Notes under the pieces: generated by a model
Database searches by the model: none
What the model was told of the DNA's origin: nothing
Seen by the model: only the letters and a program-made list of their open reading frames with translations
DNA from: Trema orientale
Taxonomy: Eukaryota > Streptophyta > Magnoliopsida > Rosales > Cannabaceae
DNA: 64,000 nucleotides
Assembly: GCA_002914845.1 (NCBI GenBank)
Contig: JXTC01000450.1
Span: 181,561 to 245,560, forward strand
Direction of reading: 5' to 3'
Position numbers and translations under genes: made by a program
Shown here: positions 48,064-60,836 of the stretch, piece after piece
Numbering within the stretch: position 1 is the stretch's first letter
How the letters are laid out: each line of letters opens with the position of its first letter

Positions 48064-49548
48064 TGATAACTCTATAAAAATAGAGTTATTTATGTCTTTT
48101 TCTTAAATATTTTGTGTATTTTTGAGTATTTTTAGTTTAATTTAGGTTATTTATAGTTAATTTGATTTTTAATATTTAGATATAATTTTATTTAATTTCT
48201 ATTAGATTTAATTAATTTATTTAATTTAGTTTAATTTAGGACAATTTATTTTAATTAAATTCGGATTAATCTTTTTATTTAATTTAGATTTAATTTAGAT
48301 TTTATTTTGATTTTAGATAGAGAAAAAAACGGAAAATTCGGAAAATAAAGAGCCAAACTCGCGTGAGTGAAAGAAGGAGAAACAGACGTGAACTCGGCCA
48401 TCGATCTCGGTCAAAGGCCATCTGGTGGGCGCGTGGATTGCACGTGGGCTGGCGGGCGAGTGAGAAGCCAGGCGACAGCTGGGGCCCGCGTCGTCAGCAG
48501 CTGCCAGCCGTGTCTGATCCGGTGCTTCGCGTCTCCAATGCAGCCGAATTTTCTGCCATTTACAATCCGCCACTTCAGCTCTTGGACTTCGACTATTCTT
48601 TCAGCGAATGACGAGCCGTTTAAGTGCCGAGCTCACTGGTTTATGCCACACCCGATCAATTTTCATTGCTCAGTAAACGTGAATAAAGAAGAGGAAGAGA
48701 GAGAAAGGGAAAGAGAGAATTGTAGAAAATTGACACATCACATGACCAATCAGAAGCCACCATTAGAAACGTGGAAACTTGCACAACACTCCAACCTCTG
48801 CTATAAATAGCCAGAACATGAGAGAAGAAAAACACACCAATTTTGAGAGAGAAAACTCCACTTTTTTTTCTAGAGAGAGAGTGTGAGATGAGTGAGATGT
48901 CAGGCTAGTTTTTAGAGAGGCTAGAGAGATGATCTTAATTGTGTAGTTTCTCTGTTTTCCAGTTTTGATTCCTGAGAGTGCTTCAACGCTCATATATTTG
49001 GTTTGTTAAATTCTTCAATATTTTTATTTTCAATATATTATTTTATAGTTTCTCATATAAATTCAGTCATGTTTTCTTTATGTGGTGATTTAAACTAGAT
49101 TATAATTATATTTATTTTATTAGTTGATCTTTTACTGCAGTATTGTCCCTTTGATATATTGTCGATCTTAGATAACTAGTAAGATGAAATATTTTTGGTG
49201 TTAATTGGAAGAATTTCTCATATTGAATACTTTAGATTAATATTTGTTCTTAATTGCTATATTTTCCGGTTATGTGTTTGGGATGTGAAACATATAATTG
49301 AGTGATAAATAGGAATCAAAGTTGGTAACAGTTAGGCGAACAATTAAGTGAATCTTGAAGCCTTGTTTTCTCATATTAGTATTTTTCATTTATTATTTTG
49401 TGATTACTTTAATTTATTGCTCAGTTTATTTTTATTTTTAATTTTTCTTTATATTTTTCGTTACCTTTTTATTGTTGATTTACTTCTCTGTGGGATCGAC
49501 ACCTTAATCTATACTGCAATAGCCGCTAGTATATTTTGAGCGTAGATA
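48064..49548 (+). repeat. Complete 3' LTR of the gypsy element
   Basis: 1485 bp, TGATAAC ... GTAGATA. Contains a GC-rich stretch (about 48350-48560), the TATA box CTATAAATAG at 48801, a CT/GA-rich zone near 48830-48900 and the same 3' half as the solo LTR at 21882-23796 (there reversed), for example GAGTGCTTCAACGCTCATA. Confidence 0.93.
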
Positions 49549-52500
49549 GGTCTCTATCTCTCTTTCTGCACAATTCACTTAACTTAAGGAAGGTAATATT
49601 ACCCTAAAGGACAAATGGTCTCTTTTGAGATCATTTCTTATCATGTTCAAGAAGAAGATATGTTGAAGCGAGAAAAAACTGAAAGTACTCGCTTAGCATG
49701 CACCTTTCAGGATAAGATGAAAAAAAAAGAAAAAAAGATAAGGAAGTTGCATTTAAGACTACACAACATAAGGAGCAAAAGAAACAGGATGAGAAATTTG
49801 CTTGTTTCTTCTGCAAAAGAAACTGGATACATAAAGAATGATTGTCCGAAATTATGCCTTTAGCATGTAAAGAATGGTATGTTTCTCATCTTTATTTATC
49901 TTTAAATGAATTTATCTCCATTTTCTAAACACTCTTAGTGGGTAGATATGGATCTCACTACTCATATAAGTATGTATATGCAAGGTTATCTATTGAGTCA
50001 GTTGCCAATTGGTGATGAAAGATTTATCTATTTAGGTAACGACAATACAACTACAATAGAGGCTATAATATTAATTAGATTACAATTAAGAGACTAATTA
50101 TTTTTTGGATTTGGGAGAGATTTTTTTATTATTTTGTTATTTAGACGAAATTTAAATTTTCTATTTCTGACTTATACAAATACAGTTATTCTTGTTCATT
50201 CGGAAATAATAAATTTAGTCTCTTCAAGATTCAATTATTACAACTATCGGTTCTTTAATTGATAATCTATATAAATTAAAGATAATTGTTTCATTTAGTG
50301 AATTCTTGCATATTTAGTAATGAGGTACAAAATACAAATTAATTTATGAGGATTCTACTATAGTATAATACAAGTGTTTAGGACATATCTCTTTACAAAG
50401 AACTAAGAGACTTGTGTTAAATGGAATTCCTGATGCACTTAACTTAAAGGACCTTAGAATCTATATTAAGTGCATTAAAGGAAAATAAGACAAACATAAG
50501 GAAAATATGTGCCAACAGGAGTTCTAGCATCTTAGAACTAATATATACTAATACATGTAGACCATCCCCTTCAGTTTCTTGGAATGACTAACAGTGTTTC
50601 ATTATGTTAGTAGACACTTATTCTCATTATAAGTACCTATATTTGATTCATGAGAAGTCTTAATTGTTGGATGTGCTTAAGGTTTTCAAAGCTGAAGTTA
50701 AAAATTAACTTGGCAAGAAAATTAAGGTTGCCATATCCAATCGTAGTGAATAATATAATGAATAAGAAGGATCAACATCTAGGGCCTTTCGACCAATTCC
50801 TAGAGGAATACAGAATTGTCCTACAATACATAATGTCTGAAAAACTTAGCATAAATGATATTGTTATGTGACAATATAGAACACTTCAGGCATGGTAAAA
50901 AGTATAATTAATCATTTTTCTTTGCCTAAATCACTCTAGGAAGAAAATTAAAGACTGCAGTATATATACCAAATAGAGTTCCCACTAAAATAGTAGCCAA
51001 AACCTCATATGAGCCATAGATAGGCAAGAGGCCTAGCATTAGGTACTTGTATGTCTGAGGTTATCCGGTTGAGGCAAGGCCATACAGGCCAAATGAAAAA
51101 AAATTGGACTCAGGAACAATCAGTTGCTACTTTGTTGGGTATTTTGAAAGGTCAAAAGGATATAAGTTCTATCATCTCACAACAAAATCTTTTTTCGAGA
51201 CGGGGAATGCCAGATTCCTTGTGGATGTTGAGCTTCGGAGGGAGATAAGGTTAAAAAATATTATCTTTGAAGAGGAATTTGTTTATCTTCCTACAGTTAC
51301 TACTGAAACATCAGGCTCCAATACCTGACATTATTCAAGATGCAAATTCAAGTTATAAGATAATATTCAGCAACTCCCTATCCAAAATAAGGAAATTACT
51401 CCTAAAGAGCAAACTTAAAAATATCAAGAGAAAGTGCCATTAAGTGGATCCATTAAGGAAAGGAGAAATACGATTTTGGATATTTATGTTGTCTATATCT
51501 AAGAACATGTATTTGATCTGGGAGTGGAAAATAATTGTATCATTTTCAGTCAAGCCAAACAATGATCTAACTCCCAAAAGTGGATTGATGCCATGTAGGA
51601 TAAAATGAAATCTACAAGGACAATGATGTTTAGGATCTCATCGACTTGCCAAAAGATGCAAATGAAAATTTAAGATCAATAGGGATTCAAAAGGCAATAT
51701 CAAGATATATAAGGTTCGTTAATTCTAAGGATTTTACTTAAAATGAAGGCATTGTTAATAAAGAGATTTTCTTTCCAATTCGAATGAAAGACTCTTTCAG
51801 GATAATTTTGGTACTAGTAACTCATTCCGATATAGAGATACATTAGGTAAATTTAAAGATTATATATATCCTGTCAATGTATTACAGATTCCATTAAGTT
51901 ATTTTCTCATTTGGTTTTGAGAAAATTAAGTTGGTGGTTAAAAATATCACAAATTCAGTAGAAATAAGTTTATCTTCCTGGTTCTATATATCAAAAATAT
52001 ATTTTGGCTAGCAGCAGTATAGGCTTGTTGTACGAAACTAAGAGATTTCTATCAAAAGATCTTAATATGAAAGATCTTTTTGGGACGTCTCTTTTGTTCT
52101 AAGAATGTATATACTTTGAGATCACACTCGAGGTATCCTTAGGATGTCATAAAAGAACTATATCAAAAAGGTACTTAATAGATTTGGCATATCGATTATG
52201 CTTAAAGAGATACACCCATTGCTAGGGGTGATTAATCCAGTCTCAGTCAGTGCCCCAAAATGATATTGTAGTTAAGAAGATACAGAAAGTTTCTTATACA
52301 TTGGCAATAGGGAGTCTTATGTATGCTCAAAAATGTTAGGTAGATATTTAAGTAACCCTTATATAGATCATTAGAAAGCAGCAAAATGGGTTATATAGTA
52401 TTTAGAGAGAATACTAGACTGTATATTCTCACTTATTGGGAATCGGAAGTTAAGAAGATTATTAGGTTTTCTGATTCTGATTTTATTGAATGCCTAAATA

Positions 52501-53440
52501 GCTAGAGATCCACTTCTAGTTATGCATGTACTTACAAGCTGGAAGAGCTATTCTGAATGAGTATTAAACAAATCCTCACAGTTTCTTCCACTATGGAGGT
52601 AAACTATAATTATCTTATTATGAGGCATCGAATCATGGAATATGACTGCAGAACTTTATCACTGGGCTACAGACTATAGTTGATGGTATTAAAAGACCAT
52701 TGAAGTTTTATTGTGATAATAAAGTTACATTGTTATATTCTAATAATGACAGAATTTTTTTAAGTCAAGACACATAGATTTTAAGTTTCATGTTGTTAAA
52801 TAAAAAATTCAGAGTTAGCAAGTGTCTAAAGAACATTTAAGTACAAACTCCATAATAGTAGCTACTCACCAAGAGTTTATTGCCTAAGATGTTTCTTTAG
52901 CATATCATTCAAATGTGTGTTGTGTTTTAAGATGTGCAATTTTAGTGGAAATTCGTAGTTTAGTTTGGATGTTTATTAGTGATACTTATTGCTTGTTTAA
53001 TTCACTACAGCTTTTAGTTAATGGATTTTCTTATAGACTCTGATTTATATATATGGTATTTATCATATTATTATTATTTTTTTGCTATGGTTTAGCATAA
53101 AGTTTGCAGTAATGCATTAAGTGGAAAGACTAATGTTAATCTCACTTAAGTTTACGTTGGACTAGTTGGAAATAGGCATATTTAAGATCATATTGTGTGC
53201 AATTTCCATGCTAAATTCCATACTCTAGCTCTGTCGTTCAGATATATTAGTGCACTGATTATTAAGGGTTTTATTTGCCATTTCATAAGTGCAATGATAA
53301 GCACTTTGGTCTCATGTTAGTATATCTGATAGATCAGATTGTTACTTTAGAGATATTCAAGAATGATATGGTATTTCATGGCATGCCTTAAGTTCAACAA
53401 TATAATTATCTTTGATATATATGTGGCTCAAGCGAGAGAT

Positions 53441-53930
53441 TGTTAGGCAATTATATATTTTTATTGGTCCATATATTTAATTTAATTATAATATGGCCAT
53501 ATTATTTTCTTATGGACCTCATCTAGTGATATAATTAAGTTAGGACAAGAATATCTATCTGGGTATGGACTAATAATATAGATAGCGATCATTATAGACA
53601 CAGATATTCTCAATAATCCTAATTATTGACTATTTGATATGAATGATCGATAGGATTGTATTAAGTTATTTTCAATCTATGTTTATATCTAACAAAAGTA
53701 CCAACTTCGAAAAATTTTATCTAGATAGAAGCTAGGATGAAAATGTCTATTACATTATCCAGATTTCTACGACATCATCTATATTTTAAAGTATGGATAT
53801 AGAAATAAAAGATATTATTGTCAGAAGTATTCCTAAAATATCTATAATATCTACCAATATTTGTGAATATCATGAACATCTAATATATATATATCGAAAT
53901 ATATGTAATGTTGAAATTAACCAGGAAGTT
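53441..53930 (+). repeat. Putative 3' LTR of the copia relic
   Basis: Begins TGTTAGGCAATTATATATTT immediately after a purine-rich tract and continues with TTGGTCCATATATTTAATT, as in plant copia LTRs that follow this type of pol. The right edge and the 5' partner were not found, so the end is approximate. Confidence 0.6.
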
Positions 53931-54059
53931 TCCTTTTTCTTTTTTTCTTTTCAAAAAACTGGCCCATTTTCTTCCTTCTTTTACTAAAAATAAAGTTATT
54001 ATATTATTTAACTTAAACTTATTAAAGAACTAAGGGCCGATAATAGGAAGAGATCAAGA

Positions 54060-56680
54060 AATATATATATATAGTATATTAACAAATACATAAGTATCTT
54101 GGCAAATGTATTGTTTAGAATTTTTAGATCAATATCGGTATTTCAGAACCTATCTAATATTTTCCAACCTCCTAAAAACTCGTTTAACTCCTTCTCATAT
54201 TAAAGACAGTTGAAATTTGATATTTTTGGTATTTAATTAGTATGTTATAATTTATATTATTTAATGCATTTTTAGTGGAGAGTATTTAGAATATCATGGT
54301 GCCTAACATCACATAATGTGTCAGTCTGGTATTGACTAATTATAGTTACTTATAAGCTAGGATCCTACTTATTTATTAGAATCACCTAATATTAGATTAA
54401 TACGTCATTGTGGTATTAGATATCATTGGTACCCATAGTATTGCCTTATTAGAAATATAACTATTAATGTATAATAATGTTGATTTTCTATTATAATCGT
54501 GATGATGTTACTATATGATGTACAATATATAAGAGAAAAAAATTCTCATATTCAAGCAAATGTGTATTATTTTTTTATCATTAATCTAGCTTAAATCAAT
54601 CTATTTTAATTGTTTCAATATTTTATAAAGTTTTATTAGAAAAATTACAATTGCTTTTAAATTTTTTTTTCCTATTATATCTATATACTAAATGTAAATA
54701 AGTAGGTCATGGTTCACTTTTTTTTTTCCACTTTTATCCTTATTTTTTTATTTTTGAGTTTCAATAAAATAAATTAACTTATTTATTTTAAAGAATTATA
54801 TTAGATATTTTGTTCTTTCTTTTCTTATATATATATATATATATCCTAAAAGTAAGGGTTAATTTAGTACTTTTACTTTATATAAATATATGTGCTATTT
54901 TGGTTAGAAGAAGCAACGATTTTGGTCTTTTGTATTTATTATATTCAACAATTTTTTTTGGGAATTTCTACAATAGAATCCTTGTTTTTGACCTTATTAC
55001 TGCAACCTTTTCGATGACCGTTGGATCTATATCTGATGGCTTAAATGACATGAGGTGCAGAAGGGGAAATATATACCAAACTACATATGATTATGTCCTT
55101 TTGTTAAAAATTATAAAAGAATAAAAAAAATTCTTTTCCCTTTTTCTTAATCAGGCGACCTTCTCCGTCCCCATGAGCCATGACCATCTATTGTTGACTA
55201 AGAAAGAAAAGTCTTAAGTCATTTTTATCTTTTTTAAAAAAAGAGTTCTTTTCCAAGAGTTAAAAATCTGAATATCAGAATCTTCCACATTGGTATGCCA
55301 TTAAGCACAAACTCCATTTTTATCAAATCAATTATTTTCCGTCTTTTGTTCAATCTATTTCCTCAGTAGCTAAACAGAGATCCTACTCCACCATTTTAAT
55401 TTATTTTCTCTACACAATCCCAAGTTTGTAATCGGAGATGTATGCTTTTGAAAACTCCATCCTGAATTCATTTTGAATGACGATTTTGATTCATAGAAAA
55501 ATAAGAATTCTTGTCGGAATTAAAAAAAAAAAATCATTTAGAGCAAATAGCAAAGAATGTAACCCATTTGATTTTTTATTTCTAAAAATTGATGATTTCA
55601 ACACAGAACTAAGTTTTTTTAAAAAAAATAAAAAATAAAAGATAGACAAGAAACCCAGATCAAGAGACATGGAAAATAGAATCAAATATCAACATGACAC
55701 TTTGAAGAATCAAAGATGACTTTATTTGGCTGAATGGATAATTCTGATTGTGCCTCCTACAATCAATTATTACAAATTGCTTCTATTTTTTGGTTAAAAA
55801 TGAGATTCCTCTAACTGATCTGATTTATTTGAATTCCTTTTTTTTTTCTTCTCTTGCTTGAATTTAATCGGATACTTTTTAATTTTTTTCCATCATTTTT
55901 TTCAAAAACCAAAAAATTAAAATATGAAATTTGGGATGTATACATAAACAAATTCTATACAGAGAGTTGTAGACACCAAACAAAGGTAAACAATAAGAAA
56001 GAAGCATAAAAATATATTTATTGTTTTTTTTTCATCTTTTTGTACCAGTGAATTAGAGGTTTATCTCCATTTGAGGTACAAAAATAGAGAAAGTTGTCGA
56101 AGAGAGAGAGTAGAGACGACTAAGAGATAGAGAAGGAGAAAAGGACATAGATTGGACTAATTTGGATCCTGGTTGACATGTTTGGGACATATAAGTTTTT
56201 TGGATACAAATAGGACTAACTTTTTGAGTTGATAGAGAAGGAAATAAGAGCTTCCCAAAATTGTCCCTAGCTGATAAGTGGAAGTTGGTGTGAATGTTTA
56301 ATGTATTAAATACACTTTTCCCCTATTTTGTCTATTTCGATTCCTTTTTCCCTCCTCCATTGTATTTGTTTCTCTCTCTTCTCTTTTCACAGTCATGTTC
56401 TTCCTCTCTCCCTCTCTGTTTATTTTTTTTCTTTTCTATTTAAAGCATTCTTAATTGAAAAAAAGAGCAAAACTTGTTACTTGGATCTTATTTAGGAGCT
56501 TTGACATTTGAAAACATGTATCTTATAAGGTAAATATATACTTTATTTCATGAAATATTTGATAATGAATTATCAACGTTAAAAGAGGTCTATGATAGTG
56601 GTCTGAAAAATATCGTACTGAAATATTCATGTATTTTTACTAAACTATTCATCTTCTTCATATAATGGTGATCTAGACGT
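54060..56680. other. Intergenic, no gene seen
   Basis: Very A/T-rich, with TA repeats near 54062-54073 and 54829-54843. A decayed relative of the 42383 MITE is at about 54295-54447. Open frames here (up to 104 codons) are low-complexity and unlike known proteins. Confidence 0.45.
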
Positions 56681-56689
56681 CCTAGATCA

Positions 56690-57440
56690 AGTAGTTTATG
56701 ACCTCATGGCAAGAATTACTTGACTCTAAGTCAAATACTATTACTACTTGACTTGGAGCCATTATCTACTAGATGTGAGGTAAACAACTACTTGACTAGC
56801 CTTTAACCCCAGGTCATATGAATCAAGTAGTACTTGACCTAGGGTTAAGAACTACTTGACCTAAAATAACAGGCAACAAAAATACAAATAAGGACTTAGA
56901 TAGATTCTTCTTCTTCAATAATAGGGACTGATATGGCGACTTTCTCGTTCTTCCCGCCAACGTCGTGGTTGTAGATTTCGTAGACTTTTTCTTACCTTCG
57001 GCTGACCTACTTTTTATCATTCTGGGACTTTTTAGATTCCTTTAGATGAGAAAAATTAATTGAAAAGCCTAAATATGGACTTGGATGAACGGTCTTTTGA
57101 GTTTAAGGATGGTTTTCTGCAGTTTTCATGGTCAGATATAAGAAACTCTGCATATTTAATTACAAATAAAATACAGTCCGGGTTAAAAAAAATACTAAGT
57201 TAAATCAAGACAACAGGTCAATTACAACTTGACCCCAGTCAGATAAATGATTCATGATCTTATGTAATTAAAAATCTGCCATGAGGTCAATGTCCACTTG
57301 ACTTTAGGTAAAGAAGTACTTGATCTTAGGTCAAGTGGATCTTAACATTTACAGAGATCAAGTGGAACTTGACATCTGCTGAAGTTAAGTGGGCTTTACT
57401 AGGAAGTGTGTAGGGTGGGTCATGTCAGTCAAGAGTCATG
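56690..57440. repeat. Cluster of ACTTGAC / GTCAAGT repeats
   Basis: By eye I count 13 TTGAC cores on the two strands in about 750 bp, most within a longer ACTACTTGACCTAGG-like word, some back to back (ATCAAGTAGTACTTGACC at about 56821). Random expectation is near one or two. TTGAC is the core of the W-box bound by WRKY factors, but no gene start lies beside it, so this may simply be repeat structure. Confidence 0.7.
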
Positions 57441-57997
57441 TCAGCTTTTCTGTAGTGTTGGCTGATGGTTTGGTCATGGTATATTAATCATTTAACTCAT
57501 GTGGGCCTCAATTTTTGGTCCTGGAAAACTTATTATTAGAGGTAGTCCTGAAAATGTCCAAACTGGTCCTATTCACGTCTTTTTCTCATTAAGAAGAGCA
57601 GATAGAGGAGAGAGATGAGTAATTTTTTTTTAAGTTTTGATTCACTATGGATAAAAGCATCCTTCCACTCAGATTAATTTTCAATCGTTAACTACAGTTT
57701 TATCCCTACAGCCATTTATTAGGGTTGTATAGTAGAATCTGCCAACTTTTTTTCTCCTTTATGTCTTCATTCTTTTTAGTTTTTTCCTATATTATATTCA
57801 CAAATCTATATAATTTATTTGTTATAAACGGGTTAGTGTGGTACTTCCACCTTTTTTCTAGATAGTCTCTCTTGAATAGTGATCAACGCCTTATGATTAC
57901 AATCCCATATATCATTTGTTTATCATTGTACTGTAGACAAAATGTGTATATATTTTTTTTACAGTGAGTTGGTGACGTTTTGTGCTGTTATTTTAGA

Positions 57998-59095
57998 GTT
58001 ATTGGCACATTTGGTCCCTTAACTATGTTTGTTGTAACGATTTGGTCTCTATATTTTTGATTTTGGTAATTAAGTCCTTTAACTTATTGATTGTTGGCAA
58101 TTTAAGGCCAAGAGGCAAATGATGTTCAACGGGTAACAGAAAGAAACACGTACTATGCACGTGAGTACCAAAAATACCTAAAGAAAAAAAAAGAAACACC
58201 AGAAACTATAGAAAAAAATGGGTTGAAGAAAGGGAAAAACCCAATAACTTGAGAAGCAGCCATGGAGAAGCTAAAGTTGGATCTGCTACAAGATAGTCTC
58301 AACAAACACCCAAACACCACCACACGCCTTGACTTGGCCTCTGTCATCCTCAACGACCTCTCCCTCTACCCCAAGAGAATGGAGAAGTTCGTTCCTCTTA
58401 CCGCCTCGTTGTACATCAACCGAACCGTGGATAACGCTGATAAGGGCGTTCCTTTCACTGCCTCCATATATGTCGTCAGAATCGTAGATGACTCCAATAA
58501 GGCATTGGTTGACGACCTTTTACATCGTAGAGATCTGTTGGGGTTTCTTGATATTTATGGTTAATATTTCTTTTTTATTAAAAAAAATTACCTTTTGGAA
58601 TTGAAAATCCAATTCTTGATCTTGTTGATTTATCCCTACATCAAAAAAAAAAAAAAAAAAAAAACAATGGCAGATCTATCTCCACAAAAATAGATAAATA
58701 AATAAATAAGAAAAAGAAAAACAATGACTGAAAGGAACTTGTGGTTTGATGAAGGTTTGAGTGGTCTGGGTTAAGAATTTTGGGTTTTAAATTGTTTTTT
58801 TAAATTATCTTTTTATTTCATGTTCTTTCAAATTTTTCTTTCATTATATTATTTTATTTTCTTTTTTGTTTCATCTGTTTTAATTTAGTTATTATTTTTC
58901 TGAAAAAAAAAATCAAATCCACTTACCCACACGTGATCTACACATGGCTTCTCTGTTAAAGTTAACTACAATTTCTAATTTGGTCTTAAATTGCCATCAA
59001 TCAAGAAGTTAAGGGCCTTAATTGCCAAAATCAAAAGCATATGGACTAGATCGTTACAATAGAGACATAGTCAAGAGACCAAATATGCTAATAAC
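57998..59095. mobile_element. Pack-MULE-like element with long inverted arms
   Basis: The left arm GTTATTGGCACATTTGGTCC...AACTATG...TTGTAACGAT matches the reversed right arm GTTATTAGCATATTTGGTCT...GACTATG...TTGTAACGAT for about 120 bp. The same TTTTGATTTTGG(C/T)AATTAAG word occurs in both arms. No transposase is inside; instead there is a GC-richer open frame at 58262-58564. A clean 9-bp duplication was not found. Confidence 0.72.
58262..58564 (+). CDS. Unrecognised open frame, probably a captured gene fragment
   Basis: 100 codons starting MEKLKLDLLQDSLNKHPN in a good initiation context (GCAGCCATGG). I do not recognise the family. It contains an internal repeat: VPLTASLYINRTVDNADKG is followed by VPFTASIYVVRIVDDSNKA, 19 residues each with about ten identical. 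Base composition and codon use are more gene-like than the A/T-rich surroundings. It ends at a TAA within the element, and an intron after the frame cannot be ruled out. It could be an exon piece captured by the flanking inverted arms. Confidence 0.45.
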   Translation: MEKLKLDLLQDSLNKHPNTTTRLDLASVILNDLSLYPKRMEKFVPLTASLYINRTVDNADKGVPFTASIYVVRIVDDSNKALVDDLLHRRDLLGFLDIYG

Positions 59096-59779
59096 CCCTT
59101 AATTTACGTTATAGCTATTATAGTACTTGCACAAATAACTTGGGAGAATTTGGCAGTTACCCTTAATTAAACATGATTACCCGTTTTGTTTATAATCTTC
59201 TACTCATACCCTTTTTTATTTGTAAACTACCTAAATTACCCTTAAAAGTAAACGTGAATAAATCAGCCCTTTCATGGTCTCTCTTCCTTCTCCCTCTAAA
59301 AATTGTCGAACGCTCTCCTCTCTCTCTCTCTAAAAATGGCCGAACGCTCTCCTCTCTCTCTCTCTCTCTCTCTCTAAAAATGCCCGAAATCTCTCTCATC
59401 TCTCTCTAAAATCGCACACTCTCTCTTCTCTTTCTGTAATAGTCATCTCCGTTGAATAAATCGGCTTGGAGTAGGTTTTGTGGTCGATTCATCGGAAAAA
59501 AAATAACCTACTAGAGGCACTTTTGCTAATAAAGCTCGGAATCGGCCATGGGAGATTAACGCAAGCTTTTCATCATCTTCATTGCATCTTTAGAGGAAGA
59601 AAGAGTGAGTGACTCAATAATGAAGAGCTATTTCTTATAAATTTTTACATTTCTTTTGATAGTTTACAATTATATTTATGGATGTAAACAATGAGCTGCT
59701 TTACTATTAATTAGGTTTTATTTCTTGTATGAATGAATGATAGAATTAATATGTACATATACTTGGATACAAATGTAAA

Positions 59780-60684
59780 CCAGTTATTTTCAGTTTAGTT
59801 TCTTTTTAAGTATAAACGTGAACAAGTTGTTTACTATTAGTTTCGAAACCAGTTGGTTACATTTTTGTCTCTCTTATAAAGGTTGAAACTTCTTGTTTAC
59901 AGTTATCAAGAAAAAAAAAGTTAATTATAGCTAAAGCACTGAAGCAGATCTATAAATTATACCAGTTGTTTACAGTTCAGGTTCTTTTTAAGCATAGACG
60001 TGAACAAGTTGTTTACTATTAGTTCTGAAACCAGTTGGTTACATTTTTGTCTCTCTTATAGAGGTTGAAACTTCTTGTTTACAGTTATCGAGAAAAAAAA
60101 AGTTAATTATAGCTAAAGCACTGAAGCAAATCTGTAAATTATACCAGTTGTTTACAGTTTAGATTCTTTTTAAGCATAGACGTGAACAAGTTATTTACTA
60201 TTAGTTTCAAAACCAGTTGGTTATATTTTTGTCTCTCTTATAGAGGTTGAAACTTCTTGTTTACAGTTATCGGGAAAAAAAAAAGTTAATTATTGCTAAA
60301 GCACTGAAGCAGATCTGTAAATTATACCAGCTGTTTATAGTTTAGGTCCTTTTTAAGCTTAGAAGTGAACAAGTTATTTACTATTACTTCCGAAACTAGT
60401 TGATTACATTTTTGTCTCTTTTATAGGGGTTGAAACTTCTTTTTTATGGTTATCGGGGGAAAAAAAAAGTTAATTATAGCCAAAGCACTGAAGCAGATCT
60501 GTAAATTATACCAGTTGTTTATAGTTTAGGTTCTTTTTAATCATAGACGTGAACAAGTTGTTTACTATTACTTCTGTAACCAGTTGATTACATTTTTGTC
60601 TCTCTAATAGAGGTTAAAACTTCTTGTTTACAGTTATCAAGAAAAAAAAAGTTGATTATAGCCAAAGCAGATTTATAAATTAAA
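59780..60684 (+). repeat. Five tandem copies of a ~183-bp repeat
   Basis: Units start at 59780, 59962, 60144, 60327 and 60511 (CCAGTTGTTTACAGTTTAGG...); a sixth partial unit starts at 60685. Periods are 182-184 bp. Each carries GACGTGAACAAGTTGTTTAC, CCAGTTGGTTACATTTTTGT and an A8-11 tract. They lie between the left end and the transposase. Confidence 0.93.
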
Positions 60685-60836
60685 CCAGTTGTTTACATTT
60701 ATGTATTACTTGTGAAACCAATTGTTTACATTTATGTATTAGTTGTCTGAATTTTGAAATATCGGATTAGTTTACTTTTAGGAAAGTTATTTAAATAGTT
60801 AGTAAAATTCTTCTTTGGATTATATAATTTGCAGGT

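Larger units (their letters stand above)
45288..49548 (+). mobile_element. Internally deleted Ty3/gypsy element nested in the copia relic
   Basis: Starts TGATAACTCTATG and ends GAGCGTAGATA, with GGTCT on both sides (45283-45287 and 49549-49553). A truncated 5' LTR is fused to a protease remnant, then about 1.7 kb of non-coding 3' sequence, a purine tract (TAAGTTTGGGGATG) and a complete 3' LTR. The 3' half of the 5' LTR, the primer site, gag and most of pol are missing, so it is non-autonomous. Confidence 0.93.
44848..53440 (+). pseudogene. Old Ty1/copia gag-pol relic, split by a gypsy insertion
   Basis: Coding relics lie at 44848-45287 and 49554 to about 52800. The left part reads like copia gag (IPMLNGTNLK, VLGCFDLDLVLQI, MSNHTSKLKTLKLELS). 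After the insertion, gag continues (ISLSAQF, a basic stretch, then CFFCKRNWIHKE, a damaged zinc knuckle). A protease-like stretch, integrase pieces (LGPFDQFLEEYRIVLQY, then YFVGYFERSKGYKFYHLTT with FFETGNARFLVDVE) and an RNase H piece (KFYCDNKV) follow. Stops and frameshifts occur throughout. The purine-rich AAGCGAGAGAT precedes a TGTTAGGC LTR start at 53441. It is much more decayed than the 28740-33844 element and from another copia lineage. Confidence 0.88.

Noticed and set aside
45537..48810. Open frames such as MADCKWQKIQLHW and MKEGETDV
   Set aside because: They are LTR sequence present in both LTRs of the gypsy element, not coding.
59780..60684. CRISPR-like regular repeat array
   Set aside because: The repeats are directly adjacent with no unique spacers, units are 183 bp, and this is plant nuclear DNA.
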